Assembly: GCF_001693485.1 (NCBI RefSeq)
Contig: NZ_MAXC01000033.1
Span: 372,001-436,000, forward strand
Direction of reading: 5' to 3'
Origin: Bradyrhizobium sp. LMTR 3
GTDB lineage: Bacteria; Pseudomonadota; Alphaproteobacteria; Rhizobiales; Xanthobacteraceae
DNA: 64,000 bases
Shown here piece by piece: positions 26,811 to 34,719 of this stretch. The translations under genes were made by a program, and so were the position numbers. Under the pieces are notes generated by a model. That model did not search any database. It was not told the DNA's origin and saw only the letters and a program-made list of their open reading frames with translations. Position 1 is the first letter of the stretch; the number at the start of each line of letters is the position of its first letter.

Positions 26811-28022
26811 TCATTCCGGCAGCCGGAGCAGCTCGCAACGCGATCCCTTTGCGGCAGCCGGCGCGAACGGCGGACGTATCACAAGTGCACGTGCCGCAGC
26901 GAGATTCCCTAATAGCGACGAGTCCTGATGGTTCACCGGCACGGCGACCAGCGCGCCGTCGTCGCGCGCTTCGAGACTGGCGCGAAGATAGTCTTCGCGC
27001 TGGTCGTTGGCGGCGAGATCGCAGCCGAGCAGGGCGTTTTCGCGCGGATGATGGATGGTATCGCGGCCCGATAGAGCGCGAATCAGCGGCACCAGAAACA
27101 GGAAGCCGCAGACATAGGAGGAGACGGGATTGCCGGGCAGGCCGATCACCCGCATCGCCTCCAGCCTGCCATGCATCATCGGCTTGCCCGGCCGCATCGC
27201 GATCCGCCAGAACGCCATGGCGATGCCCTCGGCCTCCAGCGACCGCTTGACGAGGTCGTGGTCGCCGACCGAGGCGCCGCCGATGGTGATCAGGATGTCC
27301 GCGTCGGCCTTGCGGGCACGGCGGATGCCTTCCGTGGTCGCGGCGACGGTGTCGGCGGCGATCCCGAGGTCGATGATTTCTGCCCCCTCGGCCCGCGCCA
27401 GCGCCCGCAAGCCGTAGCCATTGGAATAGACGATCTGGCCGGGGCTCGGGGTTGCGCCCGGCATCACCAGTTCGTCGCCAGTCGCCAGCATCGCAACTTT
27501 CGGGCGACGGTGCACCGCAAGTTCGGGGTAGTTCATGCCGGCGGCGAGCGAGAGGTCGCGGTCGGTGAGGCGGCGCCCGCGTTTGAGGAGGACGTCGCCT
27601 TCGCGGAAATCGACGCCCGCCGCGCGGATATGCCGCCCCGGGACGGCTGCTTCCGTGATGGTGATATGATCGCCCTCGACGCCAGTGTCTTCCTGGATGA
27701 TGACAGCGTCGGCGCCATCGGGGATCACGCCGCCGGTAAAGATCCGCACCGCTTCGCCTTTGCCGACCTTCCGCTCGAACGGGCGGCCTGCGGCGACCTC
27801 GCCGATCACCTTCAGCCGTGCGCTGACATCGGCGGCGTCAGCCGCGCGCACCGCATAGCCGTCCATCGCCGACATCGCCTGCGGCGGCTGCGTCCGCTTT
27901 GCTGCGACGTCGCGTGCGAGAATGCGGTGATACGCGTCGTCGAGCGCCACCAATTCGTCGGGCAGGGGATCGGCGCCCGCAAGGATGGCGGACAATGCAT
28001 CGGCAACCGGCATCAACGCCAC
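26811..28022 (-). CDS. moeA: Molybdopterin molybdenumtransferase MoeA
   Basis: MoeA inserts molybdate into adenylylated molybdopterin to make Mo cofactor. The 403-residue protein shows SAMDGYAVRAAD, RIFTGGVIPDGADAVIIQED, VAMLATGDEL, GQIVYSNGYGL, ITIGGASVGDHD and GLPGNPVSSYV. A GTG at 28022 has GAGGGAGG seven bases upstream and gives the common start VALMPVADAL; ATG 28013 is an alternative. It is 13 bp after the HAD gene. The normal partner moaC is 13 kb away at 41.0 kb, so the usual moaC-moeA adjacency is broken. Confidence 0.95.
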   Translation of the reverse strand: MALMPVADALSAILAGADPLPDELVALDDAYHRILARDVAAKRTQPPQAMSAMDGYAVRAADAADVSARLKVIGEVAAGRPFERKVGKGEAVRIFTGGVIPDGADAVIIQEDTGVEGDHITITEAAVPGRHIRAAGVDFREGDVLLKRGRRLTDRDLSLAAGMNYPELAVHRRPKVAMLATGDELVMPGATPSPGQIVYSNGYGLRALARAEGAEIIDLGIAADTVAATTEGIRRARKADADILITIGGASVGDHDLVKRSLEAEGIAMAFWRIAMRPGKPMMHGRLEAMRVIGLPGNPVSSYVCGFLFLVPLIRALSGRDTIHHPRENALLGCDLAANDQREDYLRASLEARDDGALVAVPVNHQDSSLLGNLAAARALVIRPPFAPAAAKGSRCELLRLPE

Positions 28023-28035
28023 GGGCAGACCTCCC

Positions 28036-28662
28036 TCAAATTCCAAGTCCGGTCAGTGCCCTCGCCACGTCATCCGTCGATGTCACGTGGATGGCAGAAA
28101 GGCCGCGCGCCCGCGCACCTTCAATATTGGCAGCCGAGTCGTCGAAGAACAGGATCCGCGACGCCGGCACGCCGATCGCTTTTACCACATGATCATAGGC
28201 TTCGGCGTCGGGTTTGCGCAAACCGATGCTGGAGGACAGGTATATCTGGCGGAAATGGCCGAGCACATCCGCATAGGCCTGCGAAAAATGGGTGACATGG
28301 GCCGGATTGGTGTTGGAAAAAGCATAGAGCGGCAGGCGTTTTGCTGCACGCGCCAGCAGCGGCGAAATTCCGGGCATCTCGCCGGTGAAGATCGCGTTCC
28401 AGCCTTCCAGGAACTGCGCGTCGGTGATGCCGATGCCGAGCGACTGGCGCAGGCTCGAAAAGAACGCCGCATCGTCGATCCTGCCGGTCTCGTGGTGCTT
28501 GAAACTGTCGTCCACCACAAAGCGTCCGGCGAGGTCGGCAGGCGCGCAGCCGGCATACCCAGCCCAGCACGTCATTACCTGATCGAAACTGATATCGAGC
28601 ACGACACGGCCGAGGTCGAACAGCAGGGCATCGACGGAATGGGGCACTGGCGGCGAATTCAT
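28036..28662 (-). CDS. HAD family hydrolase
   Basis: A 208-residue HAD-IA phosphatase. Motif I is DALLFDLGRVVLD, motif II YAFSNTNPAHV, motif III Lys in GLRKPDAEAYDHV and motif IV FFDDSAANIEGARARG. The glycine at DxG resembles the YihX-type sugar-phosphate phosphatases, so a small phosphorylated substrate is likely, but the exact one is not readable. It is followed closely by moeA on the same strand, suggesting cotranscription. Confidence 0.85.
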   Translation of the reverse strand: MNSPPVPHSVDALLFDLGRVVLDISFDQVMTCWAGYAGCAPADLAGRFVVDDSFKHHETGRIDDAAFFSSLRQSLGIGITDAQFLEGWNAIFTGEMPGISPLLARAAKRLPLYAFSNTNPAHVTHFSQAYADVLGHFRQIYLSSSIGLRKPDAEAYDHVVKAIGVPASRILFFDDSAANIEGARARGLSAIHVTSTDDVARALTGLGI

Positions 28663-28767
28663 GGCAGTCGTTTACAAAACCGGACCGGCCTCGGCAACGG
28701 CCACGGCGATTTGCGTCGCAGCCCAATCCGGCGCTTAAGCCCGTACGCAGGCTGTGCTAAGGCTTGG

Positions 28768-28806
28768 GGCCAGTTTCTTGGGCCAATTTCTCGGGCCAAT
28801 TTTCAG
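28768..28806. repeat. 13-bp tandem repeat, three copies
   Basis: GGCCAGTTTCTTG, GGCCAATTTCTCG and GGCCAATTTTCAG follow each other directly, ending 11 bp before the start of a small exported protein gene. The repeat occupies its leader and could change its translation or promoter strength. Confidence 0.75.
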
Positions 28807-28817
28807 GGAGTAGTCGC

Positions 28818-29123
28818 ATGCAAGTTGTTGGCAGGATCCTGGGCGTTGTCGCCGTGATCGCATTGTTGGCCGGCCCCGCCTGGGGCCAACAAGCCCGTCC
28901 TCCCGCATATGGCGAGACCGACAAGGACAAGACGCCCGCGGAAAAGGCGGCGGAGAAGGAGGCCGAGCGGGCCTACCGGAGGTCGCTCGGCAATATCCCC
29001 GAGCAGCAGAAGAGCTCCGACCCCTGGGGAACGATGCGGGGCGACAGTGCGCAGCCGAAAGCCGCCGCCAAGGCGCCGGCAGCGAAGTCAAAGGCCAAAT
29101 CCGCCGAAGGCGCTGCAAAGTAG
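28818..29123 (+). CDS. Small exported lysine/alanine-rich protein
   Basis: A 101-residue protein: signal peptide (MQVVGRILGVVAVIALLAGPAWG) then a charged region with KTPAEKAAEKEAERAYRRSL, GNIPEQQKSSDPWGTMRG, and a Lys/Ala tail (PKAAAKAPAAKSKAK). Similar proteins of unknown role are common in Bradyrhizobium. AGGGAG lies ahead of ATG 28818. It is followed after 51 bp by the flavin oxidoreductase gene on the same strand. Confidence 0.65.
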   Translation: MQVVGRILGVVAVIALLAGPAWGQQARPPAYGETDKDKTPAEKAAEKEAERAYRRSLGNIPEQQKSSDPWGTMRGDSAQPKAAAKAPAAKSKAKSAEGAAK

Positions 29124-29174
29124 AACTTCCCGGCACCATGTCGGGACAATGATGTCCGCGAGGCTAAGGAAATC

Positions 29175-30347
29175 ATGACGGAAACGCTGCTGTTTTCCCC
29201 GATGACGATCCGCGGCGTCACGCTGAAGAACCGCATCGTGGTGCCGCCGATGCATCAATATTCGGCCGTCAAGGGTTTTCCGACCGACTGGCACCTGATG
29301 AACGCCGGCAAGTTCGCCGCCGGCGGCGCCGGCCTTGTCGTGGTGGAATCGACCAAGGTCGAGCGGCGCGGCTGCGGCACCGTCGGCGATCTCGGCATCT
29401 GGAACGACAAATTCGTCGAGCCGCTCGGCCGCCTCGTCAAATTCATCAAGCAGCAGAACGCGGTCGCCGGCATCCAACTCGGCCATTCCGGCCGCAAGGC
29501 GCGCGCGACGCGGCCGTGGGAGGGCGACCGCCCGCTGCAGCGGACCCCCGACATCGAGGATTGGGACGCGTGGCCGCCAGTGGCGCCGAGCGCGATCGCT
29601 CATAGCGAGAAATGGCCGGTGCCGCGCGCGCTTGAAACAGGTGAGGTGAAAGATCTCGTACAGGCCTGGGGGCAGGCGGCGCGCCGCGCGCATGAGGCAG
29701 GCTTTGACGTGCTGGAGCTGCACGGCGCCCATGGTTATCTCGTGCACGAGTTCCTGTCGGAGCGCGCCAATCAGCGCACGGACGAATACGGCGGCTCCGA
29801 AGCCAACCGCATGCGCTTCCTGATCGAGGTGACGGAAGCCGTGCGCGCGCATTGGCCCGACCGCAAGCCGCTGTTCGTCCGCCTGTCGGTCGAGGACAAC
29901 GCCGGCTGGGGACCGGAACAGAGCGCGCGGCTGGCCAAAATTCTCAAGACAAAAGGCGTCGACGTCATCGATTGTTCATCCGGCGGCATCACCGAGGCGG
30001 CGCCCATCCTGGGCAAGGAAATCAAATACAGCTATCAGGTGCCCCTGTCGGAATATGTCAGGCGCCATGCCGACATGATGACGATGGCGGTCGGCCTCAT
30101 CATCCACGGCGACCAGGCCGAGCAGATCCTGCGCGACGGGCAGGCCGATTTGATCGCCGTGGGCCGGGAAATCCTCAACAATCCCAATTGGCCGATGGAC
30201 GCCGCGCTGAAACTGGGCGTCGAGGCGCCGTTCCGCAACGTTCCCCCGCAATTCGGCTACTGGCTGGGCACCCGCGCCAAGCGCGGTTTTGGAACCCGCC
30301 CCTCCACCTGGCAAAACGGGTTGCAGGAGGCCGACAAGGCCTCCTGA
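29175..30347 (+). CDS. NADH:flavin oxidoreductase (Old Yellow Enzyme family)
   Basis: OYE enzymes use FMN and NAD(P)H to reduce activated C=C bonds. The 390-residue protein resembles the YqjM class: FSPMTIRGVTLKNRIVVPPM at the start, GIQLGHSGRKA, GFDVLELHGAHGYLVHEFLS, NQRTDEYGGS and the C-terminal FMN phosphate segment LIAVGREILNNPNWP. The natural substrate cannot be told from sequence. Start ATG 29175. It is followed 134 bp later by a CtpA-type protease, probably an independent unit. Confidence 0.92.
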   Translation: MTETLLFSPMTIRGVTLKNRIVVPPMHQYSAVKGFPTDWHLMNAGKFAAGGAGLVVVESTKVERRGCGTVGDLGIWNDKFVEPLGRLVKFIKQQNAVAGIQLGHSGRKARATRPWEGDRPLQRTPDIEDWDAWPPVAPSAIAHSEKWPVPRALETGEVKDLVQAWGQAARRAHEAGFDVLELHGAHGYLVHEFLSERANQRTDEYGGSEANRMRFLIEVTEAVRAHWPDRKPLFVRLSVEDNAGWGPEQSARLAKILKTKGVDVIDCSSGGITEAAPILGKEIKYSYQVPLSEYVRRHADMMTMAVGLIIHGDQAEQILRDGQADLIAVGREILNNPNWPMDAALKLGVEAPFRNVPPQFGYWLGTRAKRGFGTRPSTWQNGLQEADKAS

Positions 30348-30481
30348 AGAACGACCGCATTGTGCCCCGGGTCGCGTGCCTTGATCCGACCAAAAAGCCA
30401 TTGTGAGTTGGCGGGGCCGGGACAGGGCGCCGATTCACAAGGGATGGTGTGGCGTCCGTAGAGATAGAGGGACGCTCCACG

Positions 30482-31816
30482 ATGCGCAGGAAATTTGCCT
30501 TTCTTCTCGGCACGGTGACGGGCGCGTGTCTGACTGCTCTCGTGATCGGACCTCAAGGGGCGCATCTGGTGGCGGCGGCCAAGGCCGCGGCCCGTTCCGA
30601 CACCTACACCCAGCTCAATTTGTTCGGCAATGTGTTCGAGCGCATCAAGACGAGCTACGTCGAGAAGCCGGACGATTCCAAGCTGATGGAAGGCGCCATC
30701 AACGGCATGATCTCGGCGCTCGATCCTCATTCGCGGTACATGAATGAGAAGGGCTGGAGCGACATGCAGGAGACCACCCATGGCGAGTTCGGCGGGCTCG
30801 GCATCGAGGTGACGATGGAAGACGGCCTCGTCAAGGTAGTCACGCCGATCGACGATACGCCTGCGGCCAAGGCCGGCATGCTGTCGGGCGACGTGATCAC
30901 CCAGATCGACGACGAGGTCATCCAGGGCATGACCCTCGAACAGGCGGTGGGCCGGATGAAGGGCCCCGCCAACAGCAAGATCCGCCTCAAGGTCGTGCGC
31001 AAGGGGGCCGCCGCGCCGATCGACGTCGCCATTGTGCGCGAGATCATCCGGGTGCGGCCGGTCCGCTTCAAGGCCGACGGCGGCGACATCGGTTACATCA
31101 GGATCACCCGCTTCAACGAGCAGACCACCGACGGCTTGAAGAAGGCGATCGCCAGCATTTCGAAGGAAATTCCGCCGGAGAAACTAACGGGCTATGTGAT
31201 CGACCTCCGCAACAATCCCGGCGGGTTGCTCGACCAGGCGGTGTCGGTGTCGAGCACCTTCATGAACCGGGGCGAGGTGGTCTCGACGCGCGGCCGCACT
31301 TCGGAGGAAACCCAGCGTTTTACTGCACGCGGCGGCGACATCACCAAGGGCAAGCCGCTGGTCGTGCTGATCAACGGCGGCTCGGCTTCGGCGTCCGAAA
31401 TCGTGGCAGGTGCCTTGCGCGACCACAAGCGCGCTACGCTGATCGGCACGCGCACCTTCGGCAAGGGCTCGGTGCAGACCATCATCCCGCTCGGGCACGG
31501 CAACGGCGCGCTGGCGCTGACCACGGCGCGCTACTTCACGCCCTCGGGCCGCTCGATCCAGGCCCAGGGCATCGCGCCCGACGTCGAGGTGCTGCAGGAC
31601 GTGCCGGATGAACTCAAGGGCCGCACTGAGCTGAAGGGCGAAGCCTCGATGCGCGGCCACCTTGCTGCCGAAGGCGCCGAGCAGACCGGCTCGCAAGCCT
31701 ATGTCCCGCCGAACGAAAAGGACGACAAGGCGCTCAACGCCGCGTTCAACCTGCTGCGCGGCGGCACTGTGAACGCGAACGCGGTCACGGCCGCGAAGCG
31801 GGCAGTGCCGAATTAA
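30482..31816 (+). CDS. ctpA: Carboxyl-terminal processing protease (S41 family)
   Basis: CtpA-type proteases trim or degrade periplasmic and lipoprotein substrates. The 444-residue product has an N-terminal signal/anchor (about 1-30), a PDZ domain (about 101-180, GIEVTMEDGLVKVVTPIDDT), and an S41 core with RNNPGGLLDQAV, GGSASASEIVAG and GTRTFGKGSVQ. Ser303, Lys328 and Gln332 have the spacing of the CtpB Ser-Lys-Gln triad. ATG 30482 was chosen since upstream codons do not extend the signal. A divIVA- or envC-type neighbour, often seen upstream of ctpA, is absent here. Confidence 0.94.
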   Translation: MRRKFAFLLGTVTGACLTALVIGPQGAHLVAAAKAAARSDTYTQLNLFGNVFERIKTSYVEKPDDSKLMEGAINGMISALDPHSRYMNEKGWSDMQETTHGEFGGLGIEVTMEDGLVKVVTPIDDTPAAKAGMLSGDVITQIDDEVIQGMTLEQAVGRMKGPANSKIRLKVVRKGAAAPIDVAIVREIIRVRPVRFKADGGDIGYIRITRFNEQTTDGLKKAIASISKEIPPEKLTGYVIDLRNNPGGLLDQAVSVSSTFMNRGEVVSTRGRTSEETQRFTARGGDITKGKPLVVLINGGSASASEIVAGALRDHKRATLIGTRTFGKGSVQTIIPLGHGNGALALTTARYFTPSGRSIQAQGIAPDVEVLQDVPDELKGRTELKGEASMRGHLAAEGAEQTGSQAYVPPNEKDDKALNAAFNLLRGGTVNANAVTAAKRAVPN

Positions 31817-31863
31817 AGCTTGGTGAAATTAGGTTTGCTTGCGACCACGAAGAAGGTGCGCTC

Positions 31864-31980
31864 CCTCTCCCGCTTGCGGGGGAGGGCTGGGGTAGGGGGT
31901 GTCTCCGCGGGCGACACTGCCCGTGTGGAGAGAGCCCCCACCCGGCGCTTCGCGCCGACCTCCCCCGCAGGCGGGAGAGG
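31864..31980. repeat. Interspersed palindromic repeat after ctpA
   Basis: Two 22-base arms (31864-31885 and 31959-31980) pair with one mismatch; the outer sequence is CCTCTCCCGC / GCGGGAGAGG. It lies in a 372-bp gene-free gap (31817-32188) together with the element at 32072-32136; I see no coding sequence in that gap. Confidence 0.75.
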
Positions 31981-32071
31981 TGAAGCGCGTCTGCGGCCCA
32001 GTCGATCTAACCATGCTCTAGACTCAGAACCCGCCGCTTCATTGCGAGGCGCGAAGCGACGACCGCGTCCA

Positions 32072-32136
32072 CCGTAGCTCGAAGAGCGTAGGCGGAAGCA
32101 ATCCATATATCCGCAAACGGAGAGGTGGATTGCTTC
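32072..32136. repeat. Composite intergenic repeat (copy 1)
   Basis: It starts with CCGTAGCTCGAAGAGCG, a unit that recurs at 34209, and includes an inverted repeat GAAGCAATCCA / TGGATTGCTTC (32095-32105 and 32126-32136). It has the look of a dispersed non-coding repeat. Confidence 0.65.
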
Positions 32137-32188
32137 GCGGCGCCTGTCATCCGGGACTTCGGTTGTTCTCGCCACTTGTGCTGCTGAA

Positions 32189-32878
32189 TCACGCGATCAA
32201 CCAGCCAAAAGCACGGCGCAGGTAAGCTCCGGCATCCTGCTCTATTGGTGTTCCGTGGGCCATCAGCACCTTCTCGGCGGGCCATGCGAGAATGTGGCGC
32301 AGCGAGTCTCGCGCGACGCGGCGGTTGGCAAAAGCGACGCGAAACTTGCGCGGCACAGACGGCTCAAGCCCCGTCATGAGGTCCAGTTTCGCTACGACAG
32401 CTCGCCAGCCGGAGAGCCGATCGGCAGGGATCTGCTGGATCAGATCGGTAAAGAGCACGGTGCCGCTCTTGAAATGAAAGAATACGGCCTCCGTAGTGAT
32501 CAGGTTGCCGTGCACCAGAACCTGATCGATCTCCCCGATCCAATCCGCACTGGGCGCGCTTCCGAGATCAGCATCAAATATTATGTCCTCGCGTTTCCTT
32601 CGCAATCCGGGCGGGGCGTAAACCTTGGCGCTGGGGTAGGCGTGCTTCCACTCTTGAAGAAACAAGTGATGAAGTGAATTTGGCGCAACGATGTGCCGTA
32701 CTTGACCGATAGCATCCACTTCTGCACGCAGGCCATCCGTGAGATGTATCGGCGACCAGATGAAGAGGCCGTCGTCTGATAGACCTATTGCGGCCATCCG
32801 AGTCGGGTAATGAAATCCAGCTACTGCAACGTCCGGTCCGTCCGCAGTCCAGATCTTCTGACCGAATTCCTTCAACAT
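32189..32878 (-). CDS. DUF4336 domain protein
   Basis: A 229-residue soluble protein matching the DUF4336 family, which has a degenerate metallo-beta-lactamase-like fold: VAVAGFHYPTRMAAIGLSDD, PIHLTDGLRAEVDAIGQVRH, IVAPNSLHHLFLQEW (the place of the HxH motif), HGNLITTEAVFFHFKSGTVL and a late VLMAHGTPI. Function is unknown; metal-hydrolase activity is not certain since ligands are partly lost. It is divergent from the low-complexity exported protein and flanked by related intergenic repeats. Confidence 0.8.
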   Translation of the reverse strand: MLKEFGQKIWTADGPDVAVAGFHYPTRMAAIGLSDDGLFIWSPIHLTDGLRAEVDAIGQVRHIVAPNSLHHLFLQEWKHAYPSAKVYAPPGLRRKREDIIFDADLGSAPSADWIGEIDQVLVHGNLITTEAVFFHFKSGTVLFTDLIQQIPADRLSGWRAVVAKLDLMTGLEPSVPRKFRVAFANRRVARDSLRHILAWPAEKVLMAHGTPIEQDAGAYLRRAFGWLIA

Positions 32879-33057
32879 AACTGATCTAACTCAATTATAG
32901 CGAGCCGGATCATTATCCCTGTTTTTGAACTCCAGGGCGACAAAAGGTACCGTCAAGACGCGCATAGCGATCCGCAAGCAACGCCACTTTTTTGAAACTC
33001 GATCTCCATCCATTCGTAGCTCGCGCCAAACACCATGCGCGTTCGAACGGAGCAGTC

Positions 33058-34173
33058 ATGTCGAGAAGATGGATTTTGCCGGCCCTGATCTTGTCCCTTG
33101 GTTCGGGTGGAGCCCTGCAGGCCAATCCGCTGGATTCACCCGGCATCGTCTATATCGACGGGCTGCCATGCAACCGCGCGTGCCAGTCCTACATGGCCTG
33201 GTCCGATCAGGCATTGTCTGCCCGGCACCGCGCGGTTCGCGAGACTGATATCGCGGTGCCGGCTGAGGCCGAAACTGCAAGACCAGAACATGCCAGTCCC
33301 GCACGCGTAGCGAGGCAGGGCGCACCCGTTTCCCGGGCCACGCCGCGCGGCAGCAAGGCGGCCTCCAATACGAGGCCGTCAACCGCCAAAAAGGCAGCCG
33401 CTCCCGCTCTCGCAGCAGCCAGGAAGAACATTCCGGCGGCCACGGCGCCAGTGGCTCGCGAAAAGGCCGTCGCAGGTGGCCAGCCGCCGGAGCGCAAATT
33501 GGAAATCCCTGATAGCCCCGAGACCAGCCAGGCAGCCGCCGTCGCTGCGTCGCAGCCTGCGGAGACTCCCAAGTCGGAGGTGAAGTCGGAGGTCAAATCC
33601 GAGGTCGCCCTGCCGCCAGCCACGCTCGAAATCGCCGCGACGCCTGCCACGCCCGAGGCGACTGCGTTGCCTTCCTCGGCCGGCGTTGCTCCCGCTCCGG
33701 CCTCGCGAACGATACAGCAGCAGCTTGTGGAAGCGACGGGCATGGCCGATCTCGTCACGGCGATCGGGACGGGGCGGGAAGCGGCCAGTAAATCGGACAA
33801 TCCGGAAGCAGCACCCGCCGACGTGAGCGATACCAACAAAGCGGCATCCGCAGCGCCAGACGAGCCGGACAATCTGGTCGCGCTCGTCCTGGCGCGTCCA
33901 GAGATCAATTCGCTGTCCGACCTGAACAACAAGAGCATTGCGATCGAGGAGAAGCAGTCCGCTTCCAGCGGACGCGTCAGCGCCGCGTTGATGGCGGCGG
34001 GAGCCGCGGAAGTCCAGTTCAGCGAAGGCGAGCGAGGGGCGATCGACCGGCTGATCAGCGGCGAAGTCCCGGCCGCGGTCCTGACACTGGCGTCGCGCCA
34101 AGCCGCCGAGGGGTTTCCCGATATCGAAGGCTTCAGGACGTTTCGGATACCTCTCGCACAGGCGCGACTCTAG
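33058..34173 (+). CDS. Exported low-complexity protein with a binding-protein-like C-terminus
   Basis: A 371-residue protein: signal peptide (MSRRWILPALILSLGSGGAL), a short conserved motif PGIVYIDGLPCNRACQSYMA with two cysteines, a long Ala/Pro/Lys-rich linker (about 60-275) with a KSEV triplet repeat, and a C-terminal 95-residue domain (LVALVLARPEINSLSDLNNK, SIAIEE, SSGRVSAALMAAGAAEVQF). The last part resembles one lobe of TAXI/TRAP-type periplasmic binding proteins. The architecture suggests an envelope-spanning or tethered sensor, but the function is unknown. ATG 33058 was chosen at the signal peptide. Confidence 0.72.
   Translation: MSRRWILPALILSLGSGGALQANPLDSPGIVYIDGLPCNRACQSYMAWSDQALSARHRAVRETDIAVPAEAETARPEHASPARVARQGAPVSRATPRGSKAASNTRPSTAKKAAAPALAAARKNIPAATAPVAREKAVAGGQPPERKLEIPDSPETSQAAAVAASQPAETPKSEVKSEVKSEVALPPATLEIAATPATPEATALPSSAGVAPAPASRTIQQQLVEATGMADLVTAIGTGREAASKSDNPEAAPADVSDTNKAASAAPDEPDNLVALVLARPEINSLSDLNNKSIAIEEKQSASSGRVSAALMAAGAAEVQFSEGERGAIDRLISGEVPAAVLTLASRQAAEGFPDIEGFRTFRIPLAQARL
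33571..33606 (+). repeat. 12-bp in-frame tandem repeat (KSEV x3)
   Basis: Three direct copies of a 12-base unit encode Lys-Ser-Glu-Val three times in the linker of the exported protein. Copies 1 and 2 differ by one base and copy 3 by three; the encoded peptide is unchanged, so length variation between strains would be in frame. Confidence 0.7.
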
Positions 34174-34208
34174 ACGTCGTAGCGTAGCCCGGATGAGCGG
34201 CTTGTCCG

Positions 34209-34238
34209 CCGTAGCTCGAAGAGCGAAGGCGGAAGCGA
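34209..34238. repeat. Composite intergenic repeat (copy 2)
   Basis: The CCGTAGCTCGAAGAGCG unit seen at 32072 recurs here in the same orientation, followed by AAGGCGGAAGC. The two copies flank the DUF4336 and low-complexity exported protein genes. Confidence 0.65.
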
Positions 34239-34375
34239 CATCCGGGTTTGGCTTGTTCCCGCATATCGCGGCGCTCATGCGGGTACTTGCTACGGCCCTT
34301 TCTCCTTCGCAATTCGACCGGGAAACCATCTCCCTCTCGCGCGTTGTGCGGAGGAGAGCCACAGGAGGATAGCTC

Positions 34376-34678
34376 ATGCGAACCTCAGTTCTCGCGATGA
34401 TGGTCGCTTTTGGAACCGCGCTCACCATGCCGGCACTGGCCCAGCAGTCGACCGCGCCTGGCCAGCAGGAGGTGCAAACCGACAAACAGATGCAGGAGGA
34501 AGCGGATAAGGGAATCAAGACCCGCGACTCCGGACAATCCGGCCTTGTTAGCGAACAGGAAACGCCCGGTGCTTCCGCACATCCGCCGGGACAACCCAAT
34601 CCGAGCAGCCAAACGACGGGTTCGGCCCCTGATACGGGTGGCAGGCAGGGAACTGCGCCTGATAGCAGTCCGCGTTAG
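34376..34678 (+). CDS. Small exported Gln/Ser/Pro-rich protein
   Basis: A 100-residue product: signal peptide (MRTSVLAMMVAFGTALTMPALA), then a polar, probably unstructured chain with QSTAPGQQEVQTDKQMQEEA, SGLVSEQETPGASAHPPGQP and a Gly/Ser/Pro tail. A strong ACAGGAGG site precedes ATG 34376. No function can be assigned. It converges on the GGDEF-EAL gene. Confidence 0.6.
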   Translation: MRTSVLAMMVAFGTALTMPALAQQSTAPGQQEVQTDKQMQEEADKGIKTRDSGQSGLVSEQETPGASAHPPGQPNPSSQTTGSAPDTGGRQGTAPDSSPR

Positions 34679-34719
34679 CCCTGAGTTTCAGCAAGGGATG
34701 GTCGGACCGACGTGCGGCC

